A stretch of 64,000 nt of DNA from Mycoplasmataceae bacterium (GTDB lineage Bacteria > Bacillota_I > Bacilli_A > Mycoplasmatales > Mycoplasmoidaceae): positions 1-64,000 of the forward strand of contig JAIRPI010000011.1 of the NCBI GenBank assembly GCA_031257095.1, in the 5' to 3' direction. Below are positions 1 through 10,143 of this stretch, piece by piece (within the stretch, counting starts at the first letter, position 1; every line of letters begins with the position of its first letter). The notes beneath the pieces are model-generated. The model worked only from the letters and a program-made list of their open reading frames with translations. It was not told where the DNA came from and ran no database searches. The position numbers and the translations under genes were made by a program.

Positions 1-957
1 GAAGCAAAAACAATTGAAATAAAAAATATTTTTTACCATAAATATATCGATCCACTACGAGAAAAATTATCCTTTGCTTCTATTAATCAAAAAAAAGAAG
101 TTGGGATATTAATAAACGCTACAAAAAAATCGATTGATGATATTGTTAATAATCATCTTAGTAAAATTATTGTTGCCAACGAAAACAAACAACATGTAGT
201 AAACTATGATTTATCCATTGATACATATAAGTCAACTAGTGGCTCTTTGAATCCATTGACATTAATAACCAATGATATTATTGATTTTTTTGTCAAAATG
301 AATTTTAAAATTGTGAGTGGCACCGAGGTTGTTCCTATTAAATATAATTTCGATTATTTAAATATTAATAAAAACCATCCAGCGCGAACACCACAAGAAT
401 CATTTTATATTAATGATAAAAATATGCTAAGAGTTCATTGCACGGCAGTAACGGCAATGATTCTTGAAAACAACAAGGAAGAAGATATTCGTGTTGTTAC
501 CTTTGGCAATGTTTATCGTAACGATGAAGACGACGCTACTCATAGTCACCAATTTAATCAAGTTGATATTGTGTGAGTGAAAGAGGGGATTAATTTACGT
601 AACCTAAAATGATTACTTACTAAATTATTAAAACATTTATTTGGTAACGACACACGACTACGATTTCGTTTATCACACTTTCCATTTACTGAACCATCTT
701 TTGAAGTAGATATCTCATGTTTTAAATGCAAAGGGCAAGGGTGTAATATTTGTAAACATAGTGGATGAATTGAAATTCTTGGTGCAGGAATGTTACACCC
801 AAATGTTCTAAAAGCAGCTAATATTAATATTAGAAATGGTATTGCTGCTGGTCTAGGGATTGACCGAATCGCTATGTTAAAATATGGAATTAGTGACATT
901 CGTGATTTATATAGCAATGACTTTAGAATATTAGAACAATTCACTAAACTTAACTAA
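1..957 (+). CDS. pheS: Phenylalanyl-tRNA synthetase alpha subunit (5' end outside window)
   Basis: The alpha subunit of PheRS carries the catalytic core that charges tRNA-Phe; it works as an alpha2-beta2 tetramer with PheT. The frame is open from base 1 with UGA read as Trp. The class II core is recognisable: the motif 2 region ([20 protein letters not shown]), a Cys-rich stretch [11 protein letters not shown], and the C-terminal motif 3 region [17 protein letters not shown]. The gene ends in TAA at 955-957, and pheT starts one base later, so the two are co-transcribed. The true start lies upstream of the window. The identification is secure. Confidence 0.95.
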
Positions 958-958
958 T

Positions 959-3313
959 ATGCGTATTTCCAAACAATTAATAGCTAAATATTTACCACAC
1001 ATTCATGAAATTGAAGATAAAGTTTTTATTGATGTTTGCAGTGCCATCGGGATAGAGGTTGAAAAAGTTATTACTCATCCTTTTACAAAGAATATTGTCG
1101 TTGGGCAAATAATTAGTATTGTTCAACACCCAAATGCTGAAAAATTATCGGTATGTCAAATTAATGTTGGTTCTAGTTTACCAACATTAACAATTGTTTG
1201 TGGTGCAAAAAATATTAATGTTAACAACAAAGTTGTTGTTGCTTTAGATTCATGTGTACTTTATAACGATAAAAAAATTATTAAAACTAAAATTCGTGAT
1301 GTTGAATCTGAAGGAATGTTGTGTGCATATTCAGAATTAACACCGCATAACCATGAATACTTATCATCAAGCGACGCTAATGGGGTGATTATTCTTGATG
1401 ATAGTGCAATTATTGGCGATACTAATCCAGCAAAATACATTGGCTTAGATGATACAATATACGAATTAACACTACCAAGTAATCGCAATGATCTTAATGG
1501 TGTAATTTCTTTTTGTCAAGATTTTGCCGCTTATATGAATCTACCATTTATTTGACCAGAAATTAATATTAACAAAGGTAGTTTTGCTAGCACACTTAAA
1601 ATTAATTTTGATCAACACATATGTAATGGATGCAGATTTCTACAAATCAAGAATATTAATAATTCGCCAACACCATGATTAATTAAAAAAGTGTTAATCA
1701 ATAATGGATGCAAGCCCGTTGAATCAATTGTTGATTATTTCTCATTCATTTCATTGTTAACCAATGTCCCAATGGCAATATATGATACTGAGAAATTGCC
1801 AGGTGAAGAAATTAATATATGTCTAGCAACAAAAGACAATAATTTTATTGGTTTCAATGATAAACAATATCAAATAGCCACTAATGATATTGTTGTATCG
1901 GCAAATAATAAGATTTTAAGTTTGGCTGGTATACTAGGGAATAAAGAGTATGGTGTTGATGATAAAACAAAAAATATTACGATAGAAATTGCCAACTTTT
2001 CATTTATCAACATCAGACAGACTAGCTCGCGTTTAAATATTAATACTGCCGCTGCTAAAAGTAATAGTAGGGAAATTTCGCCATATTTTATCGATTTAAC
2101 AACTACACTAATTTACAACATATTGAGCAATTATGAAATAAGTAATGTTGTTGGCGATGTTAATTTACCATCACCAACAACGATAGAAATTGATGCAAAG
2201 TTTATTTCTTCAATTATTGGGATGAATATAACAAACCAACATTTAGAACAGTTTCTTACTCGTTTTGGTTTTGTTATTAAAAATGAAATTTGTTATGTTC
2301 CGCTTCACCGCATCGATATAAAAAACAATCAAGATTTAGCGGAAGAGTTATTAAAACTAATAAATATTAACGACATTACAGCGGCTCCAATAATCGCTAA
2401 TGTTGAGAATGATCAAACCAATATCGAGTATAAACTAATTAGTAAAATTAGTAATTGATTAATCACTAATGGATGTTACGAAACTAAAACCTACAATTTA
2501 GTTTCTGAAAATAGATTAAGCAAGTTTAATATTTATCGTTATAGTAATTTTGTTAAAATTAGTAACGTAAATAATCAACAACGAGAATTCATGCGTACTA
2601 ATCTTATTGACCGTTTGCTTGATGTATATGCTAACAATGCCAAACGTAAAAATCCCTTAGTACCAATATTTGAGATTCAGGATATTTATACTAACACCAT
2701 AGAAAAAAACATAACCTTGCTTGTTCACGATAGTTTATTAATTGATCCACTATCTAAATCTAAAGTTTGCTATAACGTTAACTATTTAAAAATGTTAGTT
2801 AATAAAATTGCCAATATTTTAAATGCAGAAATTACTTACCAACCAATTAATGATAGTAATTTCTTCTACCCAAATGAGACACTTTGTATTACATATAATG
2901 GTGAAACCATCGGATATATTGGATTAATAAAAAAATCGCAACTTGCCGATTACGATTTAAAAAACAAGAACATTTATTGTTTGTCAATTAACATTACAAG
3001 GATGTTAACTAATTTTACGGACGATAAATTTAGTTATCAACAACCATCAAATTTAATGCCGATTATTAAAGATATATCTTTCCTAGTTCCTAATCGTTTC
3101 CGCTTAAATGATTTAATTGTCGCAATTAAAAACCTTCCATTTGTTCAATCAACTTTTTTTGTTGACCAATACGAAATTGATAACGATAACAAGTCCTACA
3201 CTTTACGGATTACTTTCAAAAATGATAAAGTTCTTACTTCAGAACAAATAACTAATTATTTAATCCAAATTGAACAAGTGGTTATAGAACACCACGTTAT
3301 TATTAGGAAATAG
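959..3313 (+). CDS. pheT: Phenylalanyl-tRNA synthetase beta subunit
   Basis: This is the 784-residue beta subunit of PheRS, which binds tRNA and carries the editing and B5 domains. The N-terminal tRNA-binding OB-fold domain is clear (residues about 40-150, including VVGQIISIVQHPNAEKLSVCQINVG read in parts). The C-terminus has the anticodon-binding FDX-ACB fold (SYTLRITFKNDKVLTSEQI). Two in-frame UGA codons (1553-1555 and 2456-2458) are read as Trp. The ATG at 959 directly follows the pheS stop. The last 11 bases overlap, tail to tail, the end of the alanine-dehydrogenase-like gene on the other strand. The length is typical of the family. Confidence 0.95.
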
Positions 3314-4442
3314 AAGAAAGGTTAGTATATTCTAAACGCAACGAAGTGGCGATATTTTTATTAGTAATTTTTTTACGATGTGTTAATGTCGCAGCTGATA
3401 AATATTTATGTTTTAAAATAGCTCCATCATTCTTAGTGTGATCACATTCTAATAAATAATCAGTGAGCAATTTACTAATTGCAACACTTATTGTTTGATT
3501 AAATAATGCTGGTACATTATCAAAAGCAAAGTGAGTAATATCATTGCCGACAAAACACGGTTTGTTAATTTTTGTCGGTCGTTTTTCATCGTCGCTTGAC
3601 ACGCCTTGGTCAATCGCAATATCAACAAACACTCCGCCTTTATTCATAGACGTAATCATTGGATTAGTAATTCTTTTTGAAGTTAATGAACCTGGCGTTG
3701 AGTTGGTATAAATTAACACATCACAACCAGCAATATATTGAGTAAGGTTACTATAATCAGCATTAACAATTTTTAGTTTTGCTTTATTTAATTTAGCAAG
3801 CTCATGTAGTATATGGTGTTGATGTACTTGATCTAACAAATTAGTGTTATTTTCTAAAATTGTTAAGTCAGCACCAAAGGATAATATAGTTTTTGCTGCT
3901 TCAATTCCAGCGTACGAAGCATTAACAACTACAAATTTAGCTGGACTTTCATTGTATGAAATTGAAGTAAATAATTTACCCATACCATTTTTGTTTAATT
4001 TAGAAAGATAATAGCAACCAAGAATTGCTGCAAACCTACCTTTGATTTGTTCGTTTGGTAATAAAATGGTATAAACTCCAGACTCATTAACTGCTTCAAT
4101 ACCAATTGCGGTAATATTATTTGTTAAGAATGAACGCAATGTTTTGGGGTTATTGGCAAGATTATAATGACCGATAATAATTTTATTGGCTAATAATTTA
4201 CTTTCATCACTTGTCGGTGCACTTAGTTTTAATAAAACTTGGCATGTTTCAATAAGTTTTTTATTATTAACAACAATTTTCGCACCTGCTTCGATATATT
4301 GCTTGTCAAGAAAATTATTGGCAACCCCCGCATTTGCACACACAAAAACTTCGTTTTTAGCTGCTACTAGGCGTTTAACATCATTGGGAGTAATTGCTAT
4401 TCTTAATTCAGTTTTATTTTCTTTTAATATCCCAATACGCAT
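3303..4442 (-). CDS. Alanine dehydrogenase-like protein with altered active site
   Basis: The 379-residue protein has the alanine dehydrogenase / transhydrogenase-alpha layout: an N-terminal MRIGILKENKTELRIAITP block, a central Rossmann region, and a late VDIAIDQG motif with the conserved Asp. Known alanine dehydrogenases interconvert pyruvate and alanine using NAD(H). By-eye alignment to the mycobacterial enzyme suggests that the catalytic Lys of LKVKEP is Ser here (LLKLSAP), that the catalytic His of FLHLA is shifted or replaced (GHYNLA), and that the GxGxxG nucleotide loop has become NASYAG. It may be inactive or have another role. No strong promoter box is obvious. It converges with pheT and overlaps it by 11 bp. 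Confidence 0.72.
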   Translation of the reverse strand: MRIGILKENKTELRIAITPNDVKRLVAAKNEVFVCANAGVANNFLDKQYIEAGAKIVVNNKKLIETCQVLLKLSAPTSDESKLLANKIIIGHYNLANNPKTLRSFLTNNITAIGIEAVNESGVYTILLPNEQIKGRFAAILGCYYLSKLNKNGMGKLFTSISYNESPAKFVVVNASYAGIEAAKTILSFGADLTILENNTNLLDQVHQHHILHELAKLNKAKLKIVNADYSNLTQYIAGCDVLIYTNSTPGSLTSKRITNPMITSMNKGGVFVDIAIDQGVSSDDEKRPTKINKPCFVGNDITHFAFDNVPALFNQTISVAISKLLTDYLLECDHTKNDGAILKHKYLSAATLTHRKKITNKNIATSLRLEYTNLSSIS

Positions 4443-4476
4443 AATATTTTTGTTAGATTAATTAAGTTGTGGCTAA

Positions 4477-4653
4477 TTATTTAACCGTAATTACTTTACG
4501 ACCTTTATAATAACCGCAATAAGGACAAACACGATGTGGTTTAATAGGTTTTCCGCATTTTTTGCACAAAGTTGTTGTTGTAGCCCTAAGTGCATGGTGG
4601 CTACGACGCATTCCTTTTCTTGATTTACTAACTCTTCTTTGTTGAACTGCCAT
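4477..4653 (-). CDS. rpmF: 50S ribosomal protein L32
   Basis: A 58-residue protein beginning MAVQQRRVSKSRKGMRRSHH is the typical bL32 N-terminus. A four-Cys zinc ribbon follows (CKKCGKPIKPHRVCPYCGYY). The start ATG is at 4653-4651. A different longer reading frame overlaps here but is a shadow. A TATAAT box on the minus strand (4667-4662) lies 8 nt before the ATG and no Shine-Dalgarno is seen, so the transcript is probably leaderless. It is divergent from the Asp23/fakA operon, whose own -10 box is adjacent. Confidence 0.95.
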   Translation of the reverse strand: MAVQQRRVSKSRKGMRRSHHALRATTTTLCKKCGKPIKPHRVCPYCGYYKGRKVITVK

Positions 4654-4661
4654 AGGTGATA

Positions 4662-4673
4662 ATTATATATAAT
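4662..4673. promoter_or_regulatory. Back-to-back -10 boxes for rpmF and the Asp23-fakA operon
   Basis: The AT-rich palindromic run holds a plus-strand TATAAT at 4668-4673 (7 nt before ATG 4681) and a minus-strand TATAAT at 4667-4662 (8 nt before the rpmF ATG). Transcription from each would start at or next to the start codon. There is no recognisable -35 or Shine-Dalgarno. Confidence 0.6.
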
Positions 4674-4680
4674 ATAAAGC

Positions 4681-4965
4681 ATGTATAAAGCACCCCCAAT
4701 TATCTATGATGATTCGCTCATACGTTCAATTGTTAATGAAATAATTAATCGCACACCGGGGATAAACACTGTTATTAAACCAAAAATAACGATTTCTAGT
4801 GACAAATCAATCATTACTATTGCTATCGCCCCCCTTAGTTCGATTAATAATGTGTTAAATATTGCCACAACACTACAAATCAATACCATTAATACCTTAA
4901 AAAAGAATATGGACGTTCACCCTAAGCAAGTCAATGTCCAAGTAATTAGTGAGGAACATGATTAA
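4681..4965 (+). CDS. Asp23/Gls24 (YloU-like) family protein
   Basis: This 94-residue protein resembles the small Asp23/Gls24 envelope-associated family. It has alternating short beta strands and helices: SLIRSIVNEIINRTPGI, then a basic KPKITISSDKSIITIAIAP stretch. In Firmicutes yloU sits directly upstream of yloV (fakA), and the same order is kept here, which is the strongest support. The family is linked to cell-envelope homeostasis, but the molecular role is poorly known. Its 3' end overlaps fakA by 8 bp. The start is 7 nt after a -10 box, so the operon mRNA is likely leaderless. Confidence 0.75.
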   Translation: MYKAPPIIYDDSLIRSIVNEIINRTPGINTVIKPKITISSDKSIITIAIAPLSSINNVLNIATTLQINTINTLKKNMDVHPKQVNVQVISEEHD

Positions 4966-6652
4966 TTTACCAATTGCAACATTAAAATTAATGATTAAAC
5001 ACGGTGTTAACCGTGTTGTTAAGGAAAAAGATCATCTTAATGCATTAAATGTTTTCCCTGTACCAGATGGTGACACTGGTACTAACCTCTCAATTACATT
5101 AGCTAACGCTTATGAAAATATTGAAAACAAGTCATTTGTTGATATTGAAGAATTTGGAAGAGAATTTTCACGAGCGCTATTGATGAATGCTCGTGGTAAT
5201 TCTGGAGTTATTTTTAGCCAAATTATTAAAGGCTTTGTTTCAACATTTAAAACCCAACAACAAGATGTTAGTTTAGCTGATTTTGTTGAGTCATTTTCTG
5301 AAGCACAGAAAAAAGCATATAAAGTCGTTGCTAATCCAATCGAAGGAACAATCCTAACGGTTATTAGATTAACAGCGAATGCTTTGCAACAAAAAAAAGG
5401 TACGTTTCAAACTATTGAAAGTGTCATGAAAGAAGCGTGCAAAGCATCATTAGCAGCGCTTAAAGAAACACCAAACATGCTGCAAGAACTAAAAGAAGCA
5501 GGTGTAGTTGATTCTGGTGGTTATGGTTTATGTTGTTTTTTTGATGGAATGTTAAGTGCCTTACAAGGCAATAAAATTGAGGACGACAAAGAAGAACTAA
5601 ATATTAATAAATTATCGTTTAAACCGCAATCAATTATTAGTAATGCACTAAACGATGATAACAATGATTTTGGTTATTGTTGTGAATATATTTTACTTTT
5701 AGGAGCAAGAGTATCGGCTGATCAACCGACAAAAGAAAAGTTCAATTTAGCAAATTTTAAAAATGATTTATCTAAACATGGTAATAGTTTAGTGGTAATT
5801 AAAGAACATGACATGGTAAAAGTTCACGTTCACACCCAATCGCCACATTTAATTTTATATCCAGCAAAGAAATATGGTGAATTTTATCGAGTTAAAATAG
5901 AAAACATGACACAACAGTTTCTTGAAAATAACCCTGGTTCTTCGCTTGACACAAGGCCATTGCCTGCATCAAGAACAATCAATGAGGTACGAGTAGTTGC
6001 AACTGTTAGCTCAGAAGCACTAGCTAAAATTTATAAAGATGATTTATTTATTAAACAAACAGTTGATGTTGATGTTAACGGTGCGCCATCTATTCAGCAA
6101 TTCTTTAATTTAATTAAAAACACCGCATCAACAAATGTAATTATTGTCATTGATGATTCTAACCTTATTATGGCCGCAACTGAAGCTTGTAAACTTGCGC
6201 CAAAAGATATTAATACCGAAATAATTAATGTTCACAATTCGGTTAATTCTTATTTAGTGTGTGAAGCTTACGACCCAATGGCAAACATGAAGAAGAATTT
6301 GCAAACGATGTGAAAAACTTTAAAATCTATTAGTTCTGGTTCGCTTTCACAAGCAATAAAGGATGTTAAATATTCCCACATTTCTGTTACTAAAGGACAT
6401 TACATCGGTATATATGATAAGAAAATTGTAGCAGCAAATTTTGATACATTAGTTGCTGCGAAAGCCCTTATCGATCATCTATATAAAATGGATAAAAAAG
6501 CGAGAAATGCAACTATTATTCTTGGTAAAAATGCCTTACAAACCAACAACAATGCTATTAGAAAATACTTAACTGAAAGATATAGAATTAAAGTAAGATT
6601 TATCCAAGGATTGCAATCAATATTTATGTACCATATCGCCTTAACCAAATAA
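4958..6652 (+). CDS. fakA: Fatty acid kinase FakA / DAK phosphatase-domain protein
   Basis: The 564-residue protein has an N-terminal DhaL-type kinase domain with the Mg-ATP motif VFPVPDGDTGTNLS at residues about 30-45 and MNARGNSGVIFSQI after it, then a middle region and a DegV-like C-terminal domain. FakA phosphorylates fatty acids bound to FakB proteins and supplies acyl-phosphate to the PlsX/PlsY pathway; plsX lies in the same operon. One in-frame UGA at 6311-6313 is read as Trp. I chose ATG 4958 because upstream GAGG is close to it and the family normally starts near this point; GTG 4949 is the alternative. It ends TAATG, overlapping the next gene by 1 bp. Confidence 0.9.
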
Positions 6653-7614
6653 TGATTGACAGTTCAAAAAAAATAAGAAAATATTTATACTTGCAATATT
6701 TCGCTCGCAATAATATTCTTTTTACTTTATCAATATTTTTTATTTGGTTTAGCCATCTTGACTTTATATCACGAATCGTTCTCGATAGTTTTATGTTTAA
6801 ATCTAGTTTAAGTTTAAGCCATGTCTTTATTGATTTAGCAATTGTTTATGTAATGCTTTCAGCTGCTTTAATTTTAATTTATATTATTATTCATTGAGTC
6901 CTTGTTGGTAAGAAAATAATACCAAAAGCCGGTCGCTATTCACAATTAATGGTTTGTGAATTATTATTCTTTTTATTTATTGTTACACCAATCGTTATTG
7001 CATTTATTTGAAAAAGTGATTCGATGGATGAATTATCTTATACCATCCCAATTATTGATATTTTTGCTATTTTTCCATTAATTTGTCATTATGCATTTGT
7101 TAATGTTGATGCTAGTCCAAACAACATTAATTTAACTACCCAACCAAAAAACATCCGATTTAATATGATTGGTGATCAACTTTTATTAATTGTTTCTGGT
7201 TGTATGTTTGCTATTTTTATTCACTTTGATGTTTATCAACAATTATTTAAAACAATATTTAATTCTTTCAATAAGCATAGCATTTCATCAATCATTCACT
7301 TAATCACAGTGTTTATTCCGTTTATTTTAATTGGTGTTGGACATATCTTATCTATTGTTTTAATTATTTATTCATTAAAGACAATTAACAACCAACCGCC
7401 ATTGCAAAAGAAAATAACATTTACGAAATTACTGTTAATTGCTAGTATTACCATTTCAATTGTTGCTGGGGCGACAGTAACATTTTGATATGATGATTCG
7501 CTATATTCATTTGCAATTTTAGGTACATATGATTTTGTTTTTATTTTAACAGCAGCGATGGCATATTTGTTTTTTAATGGATCAAACATTATAAGGTACA
7601 ACAAACATGGTTAA
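6652..7614 (+). CDS. Eight-TM integral membrane protein of unknown function
   Basis: This 320-residue protein is not recognised as a known family. It shows about eight hydrophobic segments (for example NILFTLSIFFIWF, AIVYVMLSAALILIYIIIHW, LLFFLFIVTPIVIAFIW, LLLIASITISIVAGATVTF) joined by short polar loops. Several UGA-coded Trp residues lie near membrane edges. The start overlaps the fakA stop by 1 bp, and the 3' end overlaps the following membrane gene by 8 bp, so it belongs to the fakA-plsX-rnc-smc-ftsY operon. Its place between FakA and PlsX makes a membrane or lipid role possible, but that rests on position only. Confidence 0.6.
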
Positions 7615-8479
7615 AATTAAAAATAAAGATCGTAATCTATTAATTGCCATGTGTATTATTGGTATCGTGTTTGGTTTAGCTAGTAACGCTTTATCTTTGA
7701 TAACTGTTGTGTTTAAACCAGCAGATATTTCGATATTTGCCAACAACGGTTATCGATTTATCTTAGAATGGTGCATGCAATTTACCCATTTAACAAATTT
7801 ATTACTCATTGTTGCATATTTTTTATTCATTTTTGGTTGAAATAAATTAAAAATATTTAAAAATAATAATTTCTTAACACGAGTTGTTTCCTATATTACG
7901 TTGGTTATGATTGTTGCTTGATTTGCTTTAACACCAATTGTTGCCCTAAATCACTTTGGTGGTTCTGATAATACTGCGATTGCTAGAACATTGTTTGAAC
8001 ATACAACGTGTCCAATAATTTTTATTATTTTTTATGTTCTTCAATGTAAATACAACCCTAATATAAAATATCAACAAGTTAATTTATGAAAACAATTATC
8101 GATATCTTTTATTTATCCTACAGTTTATTTTGTTTTCATCGTTATCTTTAACCATATTCCTATGCCAAGTAGTGTTTTTAATCAAAGCTCGCACGTTTTA
8201 AATTTCGATAAAAACATTCCGCATTACCTTATTGTTTACCCGCAAGTAACAAATTACAACCCAAAAGCATATGAACCAAATGTTATCAATGGATACGTTT
8301 ATTGAAATGATAAAGATGTTAATTTTTATCCAAAAAGCGCACAGTTCATTAAAGGTAATTATCTAAACTTAATTGAAGTAATTGTTATGCTTTGATCCTT
8401 CTTTGTTTTTTATATACTCTTTTTATACATTAGTTTGTGATTAACACAGTCAAAGCTAATAAAAAGAGGAAACAAATAA
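7607..8479 (+). CDS. Six-TM protein resembling the Pr6Pr family
   Basis: The 290-residue protein has six hydrophobic helices, several with a central Pro or a conserved small motif: FTHLTNLLLIVAYFLFIFG (helix 2), MIVAWFALTPIVALNHF (helix 3), FEHTTCPIIFIIFYVL (helix 4), SFIYPTVYFVFIVIF (helix 5). This layout resembles the Pr6Pr membrane proteins annotated in many mycoplasmas, whose function is unknown. An extracytoplasmic loop of about 80 residues lies between helices 5 and 6. It overlaps the previous gene by 8 bp and ends 1 bp before plsX, so it is a mid-operon gene. The family assignment is by pattern only. Confidence 0.55.
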
Positions 8480-8480
8480 T

Positions 8481-9476
8481 ATGCGCTTAGCAATTGACGT
8501 GATGGGGTTTGAGAACGATATAGGTCAAGCAACAAAAGCGTGTGATATTTTTTGTACTAATCATCAAGATGTTGAGATCACGTTAGTGGGAGATCAAGAA
8601 TTAATAAAAAAATGTTTGCCAAGTGAGCATAATTACAAAATCTTTCACACTACACAAGTGGTTATGATGGATGATAATCCATTAACTGTTGTTCGTGCAA
8701 AAACCGACTCATCAATGTATCGAACAATTGAATTAGCTAAGCTTGATAAAGTTGATGGAGCATTAAGCGCTGGTAGCACTAACTGCTTTATTGCCATGGC
8801 ATATATTTTGCTAGGCTTAATTCCTGGCGTTAATAAGCCTGGGTTTTTAGTGTCAATCCCAACAACCATTCGTAATAAAAACACATTAATGATTGATGTT
8901 GGAGCGAGCAAAACTTGCACTGGTGATGATTTATATCAATTTGCTTTAATGGCAAATGTCTATGCTAAAAAAACATTAAACATTCCTAATCCAACAATTG
9001 CCATTCTCAATATTGGTACTGAAAAAACAAAAGGGCTAGATTATCACCGCCAAACATACGATTTATTAGAGAAAGACAAATCATTGAAATTTCATGGATT
9101 TATTGAACCAAGAAATATTCTTGATGGGGTTGTCGACATTGTTGTGTGTGATGGATATTCTGGTAATTTAACATTAAAATCACTTGAGGCTGGATTAAAA
9201 TCAATTTCAACGGTTTTAAAGAGAGAGTTTAAAAAACCTTTGAATTGATTAGGTGCTTTATTCTCTTTTGGGACTATTCGTGGTGTTAAAAGAACTTTTG
9301 ACTATCGTAACAATGCTGGTGCGATAGTTTGTGGACTAAAAAAACCACTCATTAAAACACACGGTGATGCAGATTCATTACAATTTCTTAGTGCTTTAGA
9401 ATGTTTATATAAAACTGTCAAGAATGATGTAGTTAATACCATTAAGGAGGCGATTCATGACCCAAAAAATTCTTAA
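8481..9476 (+). CDS. plsX: Phosphate acyltransferase PlsX
   Basis: PlsX interconverts acyl-ACP and acyl-phosphate at the membrane surface and feeds PlsY in phospholipid synthesis. The 331-residue protein has the family blocks MRLAIDVMGFENDIGQA at the N-terminus, DGALSAGSTNCFIAMA, MIDVGASKTCTGDDLYQFA, and DIVVCDGYSGNLTLKSLEA. One UGA (9246-9248) is read as Trp. With FakA four genes upstream, this fits a route from exogenous fatty acids to acyl-phosphate. The 3' end overlaps rnc by 20 bp, and the rnc Shine-Dalgarno AAGGAGG (9444-9450) lies inside plsX. Confidence 0.93.
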
Positions 9477-10143
9477 TTTTCTTAGTAAGTTTCACATTGT
9501 TCCAAAAAAAATGAGCATTTATTTAGATGCTTTTATCCACCCAACATACGCGAATGATAAAAAAATAAAAACTGATTTTCAGCGACTAGAATTTCTTGGT
9601 GATGCTGTTATCAGCATGCAAGTAGCCGAACATTTATATAACAAATATAAAAACAAGGATGAGGGGCAAATGACACGTGATAAGATATTAATGATTCAAT
9701 CGCGAACGTTTGTTAAAGCGGCAAAAGATCTAGGATTAATGAATTTAGTTAAACTTAGTGATTCGGTTTTGAAAAATGCTAATAACTATGATAAGGTTTA
9801 TGAAGATACATTTGAAGCTTTTATTGGTGCAGTTTATTTAGATCAAGGCCTAATTAAAGTAAAAAAAATTCTTAAAAACACAATCATTCACTATTTTGAA
9901 ACAAACGCTTTGAATTTATTCAAAGACTACAAATCACTATTACAACAACTTACGCAAACCATTAACAATCATGCACCTCAATATGTTATTGAAAAGAAAG
10001 AAAAGAATTTTGTAGTTTCTGTATATTTCAATAAAATTAAGTATGCAAGTGCTATTAATGTTAATAGTAAATTTGCCGAACAGTCTGCGGCCATGATCGC
10101 TTACCGTAAAATTGCCATGAAATACAATAAGGAGCACAAATAA
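9457..10143 (+). CDS. rnc: Ribonuclease III
   Basis: RNase III cleaves double-stranded RNA in rRNA maturation and mRNA decay. The 228-residue protein has the endonuclease domain with signature [16 protein letters not shown] and the second catalytic stretch [16 protein letters not shown], followed by a C-terminal dsRNA-binding domain ([20 protein letters not shown] onward). A strong SD, AAGGAGG, 6 nt before ATG 9457 sets the start. The gene ends TAATG, sharing one base with smc. The rnc-smc-ftsY order is the usual Firmicutes/Mollicutes arrangement. Confidence 0.95.
   Translation: MTQKILNFLSKFHIVPKKMSIYLDAFIHPTYANDKKIKTDFQRLEFLGDAVISMQVAEHLYNKYKNKDEGQMTRDKILMIQSRTFVKAAKDLGLMNLVKLSDSVLKNANNYDKVYEDTFEAFIGAVYLDQGLIKVKKILKNTIIHYFETNALNLFKDYKSLLQQLTQTINNHAPQYVIEKKEKNFVVSVYFNKIKYASAINVNSKFAEQSAAMIAYRKIAMKYNKEHK

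Noticed and set aside
558-944. 128-residue minus-strand ORF opposite pheS
   Set aside because: Antisense shadow of the clear pheS frame; no family features and no promoter.
4491-4682. 63-residue minus-strand ORF starting MLYIIYNYHLWQFNKEEL
   Set aside because: It is a shifted frame over rpmF; the L32 frame (4477-4653) has the zinc ribbon and family N-terminus.
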